Below, piece by piece: positions 1 to 7,189 of a DNA stretch of 12,003 nucleotides. How positions within the stretch are numbered: position 1 is the first letter of the stretch; the number at the start of each line of letters is the position of its first letter. Both the position numbers and the translations under genes were made by a program. Origin of the DNA: Saprospiraceae bacterium (GTDB lineage Bacteria > Bacteroidota > Bacteroidia > Chitinophagales > Saprospiraceae); NCBI GenBank assembly GCA_025455635.1, contig JALOMF010000065.1, forward strand, positions 1-12,003, in the 5' to 3' direction. The notes under the pieces were generated by a model. It made no database searches. It saw nothing but the letters and a program-made list of their open reading frames with translations, and had not been told where the DNA came from.

Positions 1-31
1 GAATATTTTTTTTACTTTTTTTCAGCTTGTG

Positions 32-62
32 TTGCATGTAAAAAAAACAAGTTATACCTTTG
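32..62 (+). promoter_or_regulatory. Bacteroidota-type promoter of tRNA-Asp
   Basis: A -33 element TTG (32-34) and a -7 element TACCTTTG (55-62) are separated by 20 nt, matching the Bacteroidota sigma-ABfr pattern (TTG, about 20 nt, TAnnTTTG). T- and A-rich tracts lie immediately upstream. The predicted start near 67-70 would leave about 30 nt of precursor leader before the tRNA. The match is read directly; promoter activity is inferred. Confidence 0.75.
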
Positions 63-99
63 CGTCCGCTTTTGTAAGGAAAGCGATTCCGAAAGGAAT

Positions 100-173
100 G
101 GATCGGTAGTTCGGTTGGTTAGAATACCTGCCTGTCACGCAGGGGGTCGCGGGTTCGAGTCCCGTCCGGTCCG
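100..173 (+). tRNA. tRNA-Asp (anticodon GTC)
   Basis: A full cloverleaf can be drawn. The 7-bp acceptor stem pairs 100-106 with 166-172 (one G-T pair). The anticodon stem pairs 127-131 with 139-143 around a 7-nt loop holding GTC at 134-136. The T-stem pairs 149-153 with 161-165 around TTCGAGT. The discriminator base is G173. CCA is not encoded (CAG follows), so it must be added after transcription. The gene stands alone between its own promoter and a hairpin terminator. Confidence 0.97.
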
Positions 174-190
174 CAGCAAAAAATCGAGAA

Positions 191-227
191 AGCCTCGCTA
201 GTGTTCGTCACATGCGGGGCTTTTTTG
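191..227 (+). terminator. Rho-independent terminator after tRNA-Asp
   Basis: AGCCTCGC (191-198) pairs with GCGGGGCT (214-221), with one G-T pair, around a 15-nt loop, followed by a run of T to 227. It lies 17 nt past the tRNA 3' end, as expected for a monocistronic tRNA unit. Confidence 0.85.
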
Positions 228-250
228 TTTTAACAAAACTCTAATTCCTC

Positions 251-296
251 CCAACAAAAAAGCCCTGTGGTGTTGACCACAGGGCTTTCTTGTTGG
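251..296 (-). terminator. Terminator of the leftward membrane-protein/NudL genes
   Basis: A perfect 11-bp stem (261-271 with 276-286) with loop GTTG is flanked by an A-run at 255-260, which reads as a T-run on the minus strand. It lies about 20 nt beyond the stop of the leftward CDS ending at 309. The weaker T-tract on the plus side (TTTCTTG) means it may also back up the tRNA-Asp terminator. Confidence 0.85.
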
Positions 297-308
297 GGGC
301 TTTTATTT

Positions 309-773
309 TCAATCAAACAGCTGCTCGTAATCACTGCCCTTTGCCTGCTTTTTCAATTGTGGCAATTCCAGCGGAGTTTCACGCTTGGGCCTGCTTTGGA
401 TTTCTTCAAAATCAATCAGCTCGCCTTGGCGCTCGTTCTCGTACTGCTGGTGGGCTTGTTTGAACTTCTTTTTCAGCAATGCCTTGGCGAACAGGAACGG
501 GAAAACCAGCGCATAGCCGAATATCGTGAAGAGTATCGCCCCGATACCCAACAGGGGGTTGGTCTTGAGCGTGGCGCCTATCCATTTCAGGTAGTTGAAC
601 ACTACCGAGCGGTCAATTATCAATGTGGCGATGAGTAGGACAGGTGCCACGAAGGCCAGCGCTATCAAGGTGTATTTCACGATGAAATACATGGCTACAA
701 AGAAGCCGATGAGGAGGAGCACCCCGGTGATGCCGTCCATCCTAAAGCCTGATGTTTTCCGGAATGTTGTCAT
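309..773 (-). CDS. Small membrane protein with three hydrophobic segments, unknown function
   Basis: I do not recognise this family. From the ATG at 771-773 the product is 154 residues. Three hydrophobic stretches lie at about residues 15-34, 36-53 and 73-96, with TM1 and TM2 nearly continuous. A lysine-rich cluster follows TM3 (KALLKKKFKQ), and the last 45 or so residues are a polar, charged tail. The reading frame stays open up to 911, but that extension is lysine/arginine-rich, reaches almost to the NudL stop, and would lie upstream of a candidate -7 element at 825-832, so I prefer an internal start. A second candidate is the ATG at 738-740 (143 residues), which has AGG just before it. The gene is co-directional with and downstream of the NudL-like gene and has a strong terminator after it. 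Probably an inner-membrane protein; coding status is likely, function unknown. Confidence 0.62.
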   Translation of the reverse strand: MTTFRKTSGFRMDGITGVLLLIGFFVAMYFIVKYTLIALAFVAPVLLIATLIIDRSVVFNYLKWIGATLKTNPLLGIGAILFTIFGYALVFPFLFAKALLKKKFKQAHQQYENERQGELIDFEEIQSRPKRETPLELPQLKKQAKGSDYEQLFD

Positions 774-824
774 GTCGGATTTATAACGTTTGAATTCAAC
801 GATTTGTTTGGCGTTTATAACTGC

Positions 825-832
825 CAAAAGTA
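825..832 (-). promoter_or_regulatory. Possible -7 element upstream of the small membrane protein
   Basis: On the minus strand the sequence reads TACTTTTG, a full match to TAnnTTTG, about 50 nt upstream of the ATG at 773. No TTG is seen at the expected -33 distance, so this is a weak candidate. If real, it rules out the longer start at 911. Confidence 0.3.
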
Positions 833-917
833 CCGCTATGTTTTGCGGTGCGTGGCGATTTTTGAGCTTGCGAAGCGCAAATACAGATGGCCTGAAGCAA
901 ATAATAGACAAACTGCA

Positions 918-1541
918 TCAATCTCCCTGCAATATTTCCAGCAGCTCGCTGAGCATCATCGCCGTAGCACCCCAGAGCACCCGGCCTTGCAGCTCGAAGT
1001 AGGGCACGTTTTTTAGCGTAAGCTGCGAATTTATTTTAATGTCGGTAACCCGCCTGGTGCTCGCCGACTGGAAATGCGACAGCGGCGCCTCCAGCACGGC
1101 GTTCACTTCTTCCGCTTGCAGCTGATAGCTTGGCTGTTCGTCCAAATAGCCCAAAAAAGGATGCACCTGAAAATTGCTGACGGGGATGTAAAGTTCCGTC
1201 AAGCCACCCAGCACATTTACCTGACTTTTCAAAATGCCGACCTCCTCCGTCGCCTCCCTGAGCGCTGTGGCCAGCATCGTGTCATCGAACGGCTCGGCCT
1301 TGCCCCCCGGAAACCCGATTTGGCCGCCATGCTGGTCACGGTCGTTGGCGTTTCGCTCGATGAGCACGATGTGCCACTCCCCCTGCTTGGGGAACAGGGC
1401 CAAGAGCACAGCCGCTTGCCTTGCATCCGGCGGAGCACCCACGTAGTGCCTGCGGGTGATGTGCGCCATGCGTAGGTGCGCTTCCTGGCCCGGCAACGGG
1501 AACTTCATCCTACGCTCAATTTTTTCTATCAATGACTTCAT
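918..1541 (-). CDS. NudL-like NUDIX hydrolase, probable CoA pyrophosphatase
   Basis: The NUDIX family cleaves nucleoside diphosphates linked to another moiety; the NudL branch hydrolyses coenzyme A and derivatives to 3',5'-ADP and 4'-phosphopantetheine. Numbered from the ATG at 1541 (207 residues), the UPF0035/CoA-type motif, LIERN...GGQIGFPGG, spans about 60-80. It runs into a Nudix box ending REATEEVGI (about 95-103), which supplies the metal-binding glutamates. The box has Asp where the canonical first Glu stands and one extra residue before RE, both usual in NudL-like proteins. VHPFLGYL and the C-terminal WGATAMMLSELL also match NudL architecture. I chose this start because the N-terminus (MKSLIEKIERRMKFPLPG) then resembles family starts; an in-frame ATG at 1550 adds three residues. 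It is soluble and cytoplasmic, and is followed by the small membrane protein with no terminator between, so the two may be cotranscribed. The family is secure; the substrate is inferred. Confidence 0.9.
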   Translation of the reverse strand: MKSLIEKIERRMKFPLPGQEAHLRMAHITRRHYVGAPPDARQAAVLLALFPKQGEWHIVLIERNANDRDQHGGQIGFPGGKAEPFDDTMLATALREATEEVGILKSQVNVLGGLTELYIPVSNFQVHPFLGYLDEQPSYQLQAEEVNAVLEAPLSHFQSASTRRVTDIKINSQLTLKNVPYFELQGRVLWGATAMMLSELLEILQGD

Positions 1542-1550
1542 GGCAATCAT

Positions 1551-1961
1551 TTGTGAGATTTATCAACGGCAGCGCTAATTTTTATCAGCATTGCTGCGCA
1601 ATTGGCCATCGTTTTTTGCACCAACCTGCTAATAAAGACGGCAATCGCCCAATATCCTGCGGATGGCAGGCGCCTTTTGAACATGGTCGGACGTTGAGCA
1701 GCGACAAAAAAACAACGAAACGGTGCATTGTTCACGAACGCATAAAAAATAAGTTTTACGGCCAACCAGGCTACCACTCCCACAAAAACGAAAGCCCTAA
1801 AAAAGCCAAAAATATTTTTTTAAGTAGCCGTAATTTAATAAGTTCACGGCTCAAATTTTCACAATCATCTTTCGTCGTTCGTTGCCACTTGTTCTTTTTT
1901 CCTAACCAAATCATGTAAAAACGAACAGACAACAGCGGCAAAACCAACTATCAAAAGCGTT
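1551..1961. other. Divergent intergenic region between the NudL-like and EF-G-like genes
   Basis: This 411-nt stretch separates diverging genes and is visibly richer in A and T than its neighbours, with poly-T/poly-A tracts around 1795-1822. I see a small inverted repeat AGCCGT (1826-1831) / ACGGCT (1846-1851). A minus-strand TATTTTTG (1807-1814) fits TAnnTTTG, but no -33 partner is visible. No convincing promoter for the EF-G-like gene could be read. A GTG-started minus ORF of 78 codons (1783-1547) overlaps the alternative NudL start by ATGA, but its codon use does not look clearly coding, so it is not called as a gene. Confidence 0.6.
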
Positions 1962-4091
1962 ATGACCTACGACACTAGTAACATCCGTAATGTCGTTATG
2001 CTGGGTCACCCCGGCAGCGGAAAAACGACTTTGGCAGAAACCATGCTCTTTGAGTCCGGCGGCATCAGCCGCCGGGGTACCGTGCAAGAGCAGAACACAG
2101 TTTCTGATTACACTGACATCGAGCACGAGCGGGGAAACTCCATCTTCTCCACCCTCATGCACGACGACTGGCGGGGCAACAAAATCAATGTGCTGGACAC
2201 GCCCGGCTCCGACGACTTCGTTGGGGAAGTGGTCGCTTCGCTCAAGGTTTCTTCCACCGCACTGATGGTGCTCAACGCCAAGAGCGGCGTGGAAGTCGGC
2301 ACCGAGTTGCTTTGGGAATATGTTGAAAATTTTGACACGCCTTGCCTTTTCATCGTCAACCAGATTGACCATGAGAAGGCCGACTTCGACACCACCGTGG
2401 AGCAGGCCAGGGCAAGGTTCGGCAGCAAAGTCCTGCCCTTCCAGTACCCGCTGAACCCCGGCACGGGCTTCAACACCATCATTGACGCCTTGCGCATGGT
2501 CATGTACGTGTTCCCAGCCAATGGCGGCAAGCCGGAGAAAAAACCCATCCCCGATGCCGAAAAAGGCCGGGCCGACGAGATGCACCGGACCATCGTGGAG
2601 GCTGCCGCCGAAAACGACGAGACCCTCATGGAGCGCTATTTCGAGGAAGGCAACCTCTCCGAGTCAGACCTAACGGCCGGACTTCGCATCGCCATTGCCA
2701 ACCGCGGCATTTACCCGCTTTTTTGTTGCTCCGCAACGAAGAACATGGGCAGCGGGCGCATCATGGGCTTCATCAACGACGTGTGCCCTTCGCCTGCCGA
2801 GCGGGCCAGCGTGAAACTGGAAGACGGCACCGAACTGAAATGTGACGGCAAGGGCGACACCACTATTTTCATCTTCAAAACACACAACGAGCCACGGGTG
2901 GGCGTCATTTCTTATTTCAAAGTTTTCTCCGGCGTGCTGCACGCTGGCGACGAACTCATCAATGCCGACAACCGCACCGTGGAGCGCTTCGGGCAGCTAT
3001 TCCTCGCCAACGGCAAAAACCGGGAAGCCGCCAGCGAACTGAAGGCCGGCGACCTCGGTTGCACCGTGAAGCTGAAAAACTCGCACACCAACCAGACCTT
3101 GAACAAAAAAGGCATTGACAGGAAAATAGACCCAATCCAATTCCCGAACTCCCGGATAGATGTGGCCGTGAACCCGCCCAACAAGAACGACATGGAGAAG
3201 CTGATGAAGGCGCTACACGCCATTTCAGAAGAAGACCCGACCTTGAAAATCATCCAGTCGGCTACCTTGAAGCAGACCATACTCGAAGGCCAGGGACAGC
3301 TCCACCTCGACCTTGTGAAGCACCGCATCGAGCAGGAGTACGGCGTGACGATGGAGTTCATCAAGCCAAAAATCCCGTACCGGGAGACCATCACCAAGGA
3401 ATCGAACGAGGTGTATCGCCACAAAAAGCAGACGGGCGGCGCAGGGCAGTTCGCCGAGGTACACATGCGCATCGAGCCGTTCCATGATGGCATGGCCGAC
3501 CCGCACGGCCTCACCACCCGCTCGAAGGATGTGGAAGAGCTGCCTTGGGGCGGCAAGCTGGCCTTTTACTGGTGCATCGTCGGCGGCTCCATTGACAGCC
3601 GTTTTTCGGGCGCCATCAAGAAAGGTGTTTTGCAAAAAATGGAGGAAGGCCCGCTCACTGGTTCCAACTGTCAGGACATCCGGGTGAGCATCTACGACGG
3701 CAAGATGCACCCCGTGGACTCGAACGACATGGCCTTCATGACGGCCAGTATCCAAGCCTTCCGGGCCAATTTCGAGAAGGCCGGGCCGCAATTGATGGAG
3801 CCGATTTACGACGTGGAAATCCTCTGCGACGGCGAGGTGATGGGCGATGTGATGGGCGACCTCCAGACCCGCCGGGCTATCATCATGGGCATGGACGCCG
3901 ACGACCACTACCAGAAAATCTTGGCCCGCATACCGCTGGCCGAGATGTACCAGTATTCGTCCACGCTGCGCTCCATTTCACAAGGCAAGGCGAAGTTCAG
4001 CCGGAAATTCGCTGAGTATGCGCCTGCGCCGCCGGATATTCAGCAGAAATTGATTGCGGAGCACAAGGCGACGATGAAGGACGAGGATTGA
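1962..4091 (+). CDS. EF-G paralog (EF-G2-like) with altered GTPase motifs
   Basis: Elongation factor G drives ribosomal translocation of tRNA and mRNA. This 709-residue protein has EF-G length and domain order: G domain about 1-280, domain II about 285-385, domain III about 395-470 (LEGQGQLHLDL), domain IV about 475-605, domain V about 610-690 (LRSISQGKAKFSRKF). The P-loop is intact (GHPGSGKTT, 15-23). Other GTPase motifs deviate: switch I has RGNSI (57-61) rather than RGITI, G3 is DTPGSDDF (79-86) rather than DTPGHVDF so the catalytic His position is Ser83, and G4 is NQID (133-136) rather than NKxD. G5 SATK (257-260) is normal. The domain IV tip is conserved: HKKQTGGAGQFAEV (487-500), and H583 in KMHPVDSND, equivalent to the translocation His of EF-G. 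This argues for a ribosome-binding paralog, not the housekeeping fusA. It stands alone, without str-operon neighbours, and ends at a bidirectional terminator. GTPase impairment is inferred. Confidence 0.93.
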   Translation: MTYDTSNIRNVVMLGHPGSGKTTLAETMLFESGGISRRGTVQEQNTVSDYTDIEHERGNSIFSTLMHDDWRGNKINVLDTPGSDDFVGEVVASLKVSSTALMVLNAKSGVEVGTELLWEYVENFDTPCLFIVNQIDHEKADFDTTVEQARARFGSKVLPFQYPLNPGTGFNTIIDALRMVMYVFPANGGKPEKKPIPDAEKGRADEMHRTIVEAAAENDETLMERYFEEGNLSESDLTAGLRIAIANRGIYPLFCCSATKNMGSGRIMGFINDVCPSPAERASVKLEDGTELKCDGKGDTTIFIFKTHNEPRVGVISYFKVFSGVLHAGDELINADNRTVERFGQLFLANGKNREAASELKAGDLGCTVKLKNSHTNQTLNKKGIDRKIDPIQFPNSRIDVAVNPPNKNDMEKLMKALHAISEEDPTLKIIQSATLKQTILEGQGQLHLDLVKHRIEQEYGVTMEFIKPKIPYRETITKESNEVYRHKKQTGGAGQFAEVHMRIEPFHDGMADPHGLTTRSKDVEELPWGGKLAFYWCIVGGSIDSRFSGAIKKGVLQKMEEGPLTGSNCQDIRVSIYDGKMHPVDSNDMAFMTASIQAFRANFEKAGPQLMEPIYDVEILCDGEVMGDVMGDLQTRRAIIMGMDADDHYQKILARIPLAEMYQYSSTLRSISQGKAKFSRKFAEYAPAPPDIQQKLIAEHKATMKDED

Positions 4092-4238
4092 GGTTCCAGG
4101 TTTCAAGCGGTTTCAAGTTTCAGAAGTTTCAGGGGAGTAGCTGCCGTAAAACGATGCGTCATGCCTTTTGCAAAAAAATCCAATTCGCATCCCAGCATGC
4201 CCTCCCCTGAAACCTGAAACTTCCTGGAACCTGAAACT
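4091..4238. repeat. Imperfect inverted repeat (MITE/REP-like), GTTTCAGG words
   Basis: The left arm (about 4091-4137) is made of GGTTCC/GGTTTC/AAGTTTC words ending in AAGTTTCAGGGGAG. The right arm (about 4202-4238) begins CTCCCCTGAAAC and carries the same words in the opposite orientation. The centre (about 4138-4201) contains a nested pair GATGCG (4153-4158) / CGCATC (4186-4191). The element abuts the stop codon of the EF-G-like gene and precedes the terminator. No ORF is inside. It resembles a small non-autonomous palindromic repeat; transposition or copy number elsewhere cannot be judged from one copy. Confidence 0.6.
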
Positions 4239-4275
4239 AAAAAGCCCGTGCGGAAATTCCGACACGGGCTTTTTT
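4238..4275. terminator. Bidirectional terminator between the EF-G-like gene and tRNA-Gln
   Basis: AGCCCGTG-CGG (4243-4253) pairs with CCG-A-CACGGGCT (4259-4270), with one bulged A and a 5-nt loop. It is flanked by an A-run at 4239-4243 and a T-run at 4270-4275, so it can stop the rightward EF-G-like transcript and the leftward tRNA-Gln transcript. Confidence 0.85.
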
Positions 4276-4277
4276 CG

Positions 4278-4348
4278 TTGGCCTACAAGGATTCGAACCT
4301 CGACAGACAGAACCAAAATCTGTAGTGCTACCGTTACACCATAGGCCA
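4278..4348 (-). tRNA. tRNA-Gln (anticodon TTG)
   Basis: On the minus strand the acceptor TGGCCTA (4348-4342) pairs perfectly with TAGGCCA (4285-4279), and the discriminator A is at 4278. The anticodon stem ACAGA/TCTGT encloses the loop TTTTGGT with anticodon TTG. The T-arm contains GTTCGAATC. The length is 71 nt and CCA is not encoded. It is monocistronic, with a hairpin terminator 8 nt downstream. Confidence 0.96.
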
Positions 4349-4377
4349 AACTCTAATGCCTTTTTTCAAAAGCGTGG

Positions 4378-4385
4378 CAAAGGTA
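4378..4385 (-). promoter_or_regulatory. -7 element of the tRNA-Gln promoter
   Basis: The minus strand reads TACCTTTG, identical to the -7 element before tRNA-Asp, 30 nt upstream of the tRNA 5' end. No clean TTG occurs at about 20 nt; TTTTC near 4404-4408 is the nearest -33-like word. The -7 match and position make a promoter likely. Confidence 0.6.
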
Positions 4386-4441
4386 TAACGTTTTTACAAC
4401 TTTGAAAAGTTCTGATTTGATTTTTTTTTCTTCACGAGCCG

Positions 4442-4801
4442 TTAAGCTGCTGCTTGTTCTTTCCGAAGGGCATCCATCACCAAGGGCAGCTTGTCATCTA
4501 GGGTTCTCACGAGGTTGCCCACGAGTGGCAGGTCGGTTTTGTACTTGGTGACTCGCTCTAGCTCCTTATTGGCAGCAGTCATGGCTTCATTGCCTACGAA
4601 GGCCAGTGTTGATTTCATTTTGTGGCTGACCTTGGTGAGTTCGTCCCAGTTGTTGGCAGCAGCCATCTCACGTATCTTTTCCATCTCCGTGGGCAGCTCC
4701 TCTAGCAGCATTTCCAGCATGGTTTGCACCATGTCTTCATCGTTGTCGGCCATGAGGCGCAGGTAGTCAAGGTTGATACAATTATCGTTGGTAGTTTCCA
4801 T
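4442..4801 (-). CDS. Free-standing HPt phosphotransfer protein
   Basis: HPt proteins carry a phospho-histidine between receiver domains in multistep phosphorelays. The 119-residue product is one all-helical domain with the phosphorylation motif SHKMKSTLAFVG, placing the acceptor at His60. The surrounding pattern (LLEELPTEMEKIREM... before, NKELERVTKY after) fits the four-helix HPt bundle. There is no signal peptide or membrane segment, so it is cytoplasmic. The ATG at 4799-4801 follows the hybrid kinase stop by 2 nt, so the two are almost certainly cotranscribed and translationally linked. The expected donor is Asp695 of that kinase's C-terminal receiver; the final acceptor is not encoded in this window. 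Confidence 0.92.
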   Translation of the reverse strand: METTNDNCINLDYLRLMADNDEDMVQTMLEMLLEELPTEMEKIREMAAANNWDELTKVSHKMKSTLAFVGNEAMTAANKELERVTKYKTDLPLVGNLVRTLDDKLPLVMDALRKEQAAA

Positions 4802-4803
4802 GA

Positions 4804-7107
4804 TTAACGGTGTTTGACGTATTTGGATATTTTGTAAAACAGGTCCTCTGGGTCGAAGGGCTTCAGCACGAAATCATCCATGCCGTATTCCTTGTATTTT
4901 TCATCCCTACCTACATGGGCGTGGGCGGTCATGGCCAGTATTATCATGTTGGAGCGGTCTGGGGGGAAGGTGTTGCGGATGGTTTTGGTGGCTTCATAGC
5001 CATCCATGATGGGCATTTGGATGTCCATCAGTACGATATCGTAAATGTTTTCACGAAGCAAGTCAATGGCAATCTGGCCATTGTCGGCGATGGTGATTTC
5101 GATGTCTTTCCATTTTCGCTCAAGGGTCTTTCGGGCCACGAGCTGGTTCATTTTATGGTCTTCGGCCAGCAGGAGCTTGAATTTGGCATTGGCTGGCAGT
5201 TCGTTTTCTGGTTCTTGCGGCTCCTTGTTGTCAAGGTCTTCTGCGCTGGCCATGTCCACTATCAGGTCAAAATAAAAGACCGAGCCTTTCCCCTCCGTGC
5301 TGGTAGCCCCGATTTTGCCGCCTTGCTGCTCGATGAGGTTTTTGCAAATAGATAGCCCAAGCCCGGTGCCTTCGTACACCCTGTCCTTCCGGAGAATCCG
5401 GGTGAAAGTTTCAAAAATGGCCTCGATTTTATCCTCAGAAATACCGATGCCCGTGTCCTGCACCTTGAATTTGAGCTGTACGCTGTTGCCGATGTCGTAG
5501 AGCTTTTCGATGTAAATCTTGACGAAACCATGGTCGGTGAACTTGATGGCATTGCCCACGAGGTTATAGAGCACTTGGTTCAGGCGGAGCTTGTCGCCGC
5601 TGATGTACCTGGGCACGTCGGGGGAGGTGATTACCTCTAAGAAAATGTCCTTTTCCTGGGCTTTGTACTGCATCACGTTTATCAAGTTGTTGAGCAGCTC
5701 CGCAAGGTCGAAGGGCTTATTTTCGAAGACCACCTTGCCATTCTGTATGGCGCTGATTTCGAGGATGTCGTTCACCACGCCGAGGAGTATCTCCGACGAG
5801 TTTTTGATATTCTGCACGAGGCCATTCTGCTCAGTGGGCAGGTTCATTTGGAGCAGGATATTGCTCATCCCAAAAATGGCGTTCATCGGGGTGCGCATCT
5901 CGTGGCTGATGCTGGCCAAGAACTGCTCCTTCATGTAGGCGCTCTGCTGGGCGAGGTCGCGGGTCTTGCGCATGCGCTCTGCCTGCCTCAGCTCCGTCAC
6001 GTCGCGCAAGATGCAATTGTAGCCGATGAAGTCGTCGGTGACGATGATGGTAGCCGTCATCATGCACTCCCGCACTTCGCCGCTCCTGTGGGCGATGCTT
6101 ATCTCGAAGTCCTTGATGGCCTTCTGCGCCTTCAGTTTCAGCAAAAACTCGTTCTTCCGCTCGACAGGATAGTAGAGTTTGTGGGTGTCCTCCATTGTTT
6201 GGAGTTCCTCCCTTGAATAACCAAAAACATCAAGCGTGGCTTGGTTGAAGTCCACGAACTTCCCCGTGAAGGTGCTGATGAAAAGTGCATCCTTCGATTG
6301 CGTGAAAATCTCTTGGTAGCGGGCACGGCTCTTCTCCATCTCCATGTCGGCCAGCTTGCGGTCGGTGATGTCCTGAATAATGCCTTGATAGACAAGGTTG
6401 TTGGCCTCGTCGTGCCGCAGGTTGCACTGCACGGAGACGTACCGATAGGCCCCGCCCTTCTGCTTGATTTTCATATCCTGCTTCACGCTGCCCTTGACGG
6501 CTACAACTTCGTGTAATTCCTTTAGGGCTTGAATAGGGCTATCCACCTCCTCCAAGTTGTTTCCACTGCCATCGAGCCGGTCTTCGTCGTGGCCGAAAAT
6601 CCGGTAAAACTCGTCCGTTGCCGTGAAGGCCGAGGTCTCAGGGAAGTACTCCCAGTTGCCGATTCTGGCAATACGCTGGGTCTCTTCCAGCCGTTTAAGC
6701 ACCCTCGTGCGTTCAATGGAGAACCGTAGGGACTTGGACAGTTGCTCTGCATCGAAAGCGCCTTTTACCAAAAAATCCTGCGCACCTGCCTGCACGGCAC
6801 GTAGGCCCATCTCCTTGTCGGAGTAGCCCGTGAGCACGATGATGTTTTTTTGGGGAAACTTGGCGAGCAGGCGCTCCAGCGTCTCAAAGCCCCGGCTGTC
6901 GGGGAGCGTTAAGTCCAGCAAAATGACAGCAAACTCTTCGCCCGACTCCAAGATAGCAATGGCATCGGCCAGCGAGGTCTTGTTGACGACCTCACAGTTC
7001 TGCAGGTCCGATTCTTGCAGGAAAATCTCCACCAGTCGGGCATCGCCGGGGTTGTCCTCCACCAAGAGGACTTTATTTGTGGAAACAAGTGTCGTTGGTG
7101 AAACCAT
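4804..7107 (-). CDS. Soluble hybrid histidine kinase, REC-PAS-PAS-HisKA-HATPase-REC
   Basis: This is a sensor kinase of 767 residues with no membrane segment or signal peptide, so it senses something in the cytoplasm. The domains in order are as follows. N-terminal receiver about 11-130, with acidic pair E17/D18, acceptor D65 (ILLDLTLPD), T93 and K115. PAS/PAC about 143-255 (ending IIQDITDRK). Second PAS/PAC about 262-375 (ending ILRDVTELRQ). HisKA with H402 in SISHEMRTPMNAIFG. HATPase with N519 (NLVGNAIKFT), DTGIGI (551-556) and EGTGLGLSI (580-588). C-terminal receiver about 643-765 with acceptor D695 (IVLMDIQMPIMDG), T727 and K749. All catalytic residues look intact. The expected flow is H402 to D695 to the HPt protein encoded next. 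The N-terminal receiver suggests an extra input from another kinase, a common layout for cytoplasmic relay kinases. The ligand or cofactor of the PAS domains cannot be told. The co-directional gene upstream may be in the same operon (82-nt gap). Confidence 0.94.
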   Translation of the reverse strand: MVSPTTLVSTNKVLLVEDNPGDARLVEIFLQESDLQNCEVVNKTSLADAIAILESGEEFAVILLDLTLPDSRGFETLERLLAKFPQKNIIVLTGYSDKEMGLRAVQAGAQDFLVKGAFDAEQLSKSLRFSIERTRVLKRLEETQRIARIGNWEYFPETSAFTATDEFYRIFGHDEDRLDGSGNNLEEVDSPIQALKELHEVVAVKGSVKQDMKIKQKGGAYRYVSVQCNLRHDEANNLVYQGIIQDITDRKLADMEMEKSRARYQEIFTQSKDALFISTFTGKFVDFNQATLDVFGYSREELQTMEDTHKLYYPVERKNEFLLKLKAQKAIKDFEISIAHRSGEVRECMMTATIIVTDDFIGYNCILRDVTELRQAERMRKTRDLAQQSAYMKEQFLASISHEMRTPMNAIFGMSNILLQMNLPTEQNGLVQNIKNSSEILLGVVNDILEISAIQNGKVVFENKPFDLAELLNNLINVMQYKAQEKDIFLEVITSPDVPRYISGDKLRLNQVLYNLVGNAIKFTDHGFVKIYIEKLYDIGNSVQLKFKVQDTGIGISEDKIEAIFETFTRILRKDRVYEGTGLGLSICKNLIEQQGGKIGATSTEGKGSVFYFDLIVDMASAEDLDNKEPQEPENELPANAKFKLLLAEDHKMNQLVARKTLERKWKDIEITIADNGQIAIDLLRENIYDIVLMDIQMPIMDGYEATKTIRNTFPPDRSNMIILAMTAHAHVGRDEKYKEYGMDDFVLKPFDPEDLFYKISKYVKHR

Positions 7108-7189
7108 AATGTGCTGCCGTTGGGAGGGGAAACGGAAAGTAATGCGAGAATGAACAGCAAGCCACAGGGGGACATTGGCTTACATAGGA

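Noticed and set aside
100..173. tRNA-Asp as an integration (attB) site for a mobile element
   Set aside because: No duplicate of the tRNA 3' end, integrase or foreign-looking gene is present in the window.
1532..1918. Plus-strand ORF of 128 codons in the NudL/EF-G intergenic region
   Set aside because: It starts inside the NudL-like gene, has AT-rich homopolymer-driven content (KKAKNIFLSSRN) and no family resemblance.
1911..3908. Long minus-strand ORFs (up to 227 codons) opposite the EF-G-like gene
   Set aside because: They are antisense shadows of a strongly biased GC-rich coding frame; the His/Val-rich translations show no domain features.
4398..4415. Small palindrome AACTTT/AAAGTT downstream of the HPt gene as a terminator
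   Set aside because: The stem is only 6 A/T-rich pairs with a 2-nt loop and no T-run after it on the minus strand; it overlaps the tRNA-Gln promoter region.
4810..5355. Plus-strand ORF of 181 codons opposite the hybrid kinase
   Set aside because: It lies wholly antisense to the second receiver/HATPase coding region, whose motifs are unmistakable; the translation is low in complexity and matches no family I know.
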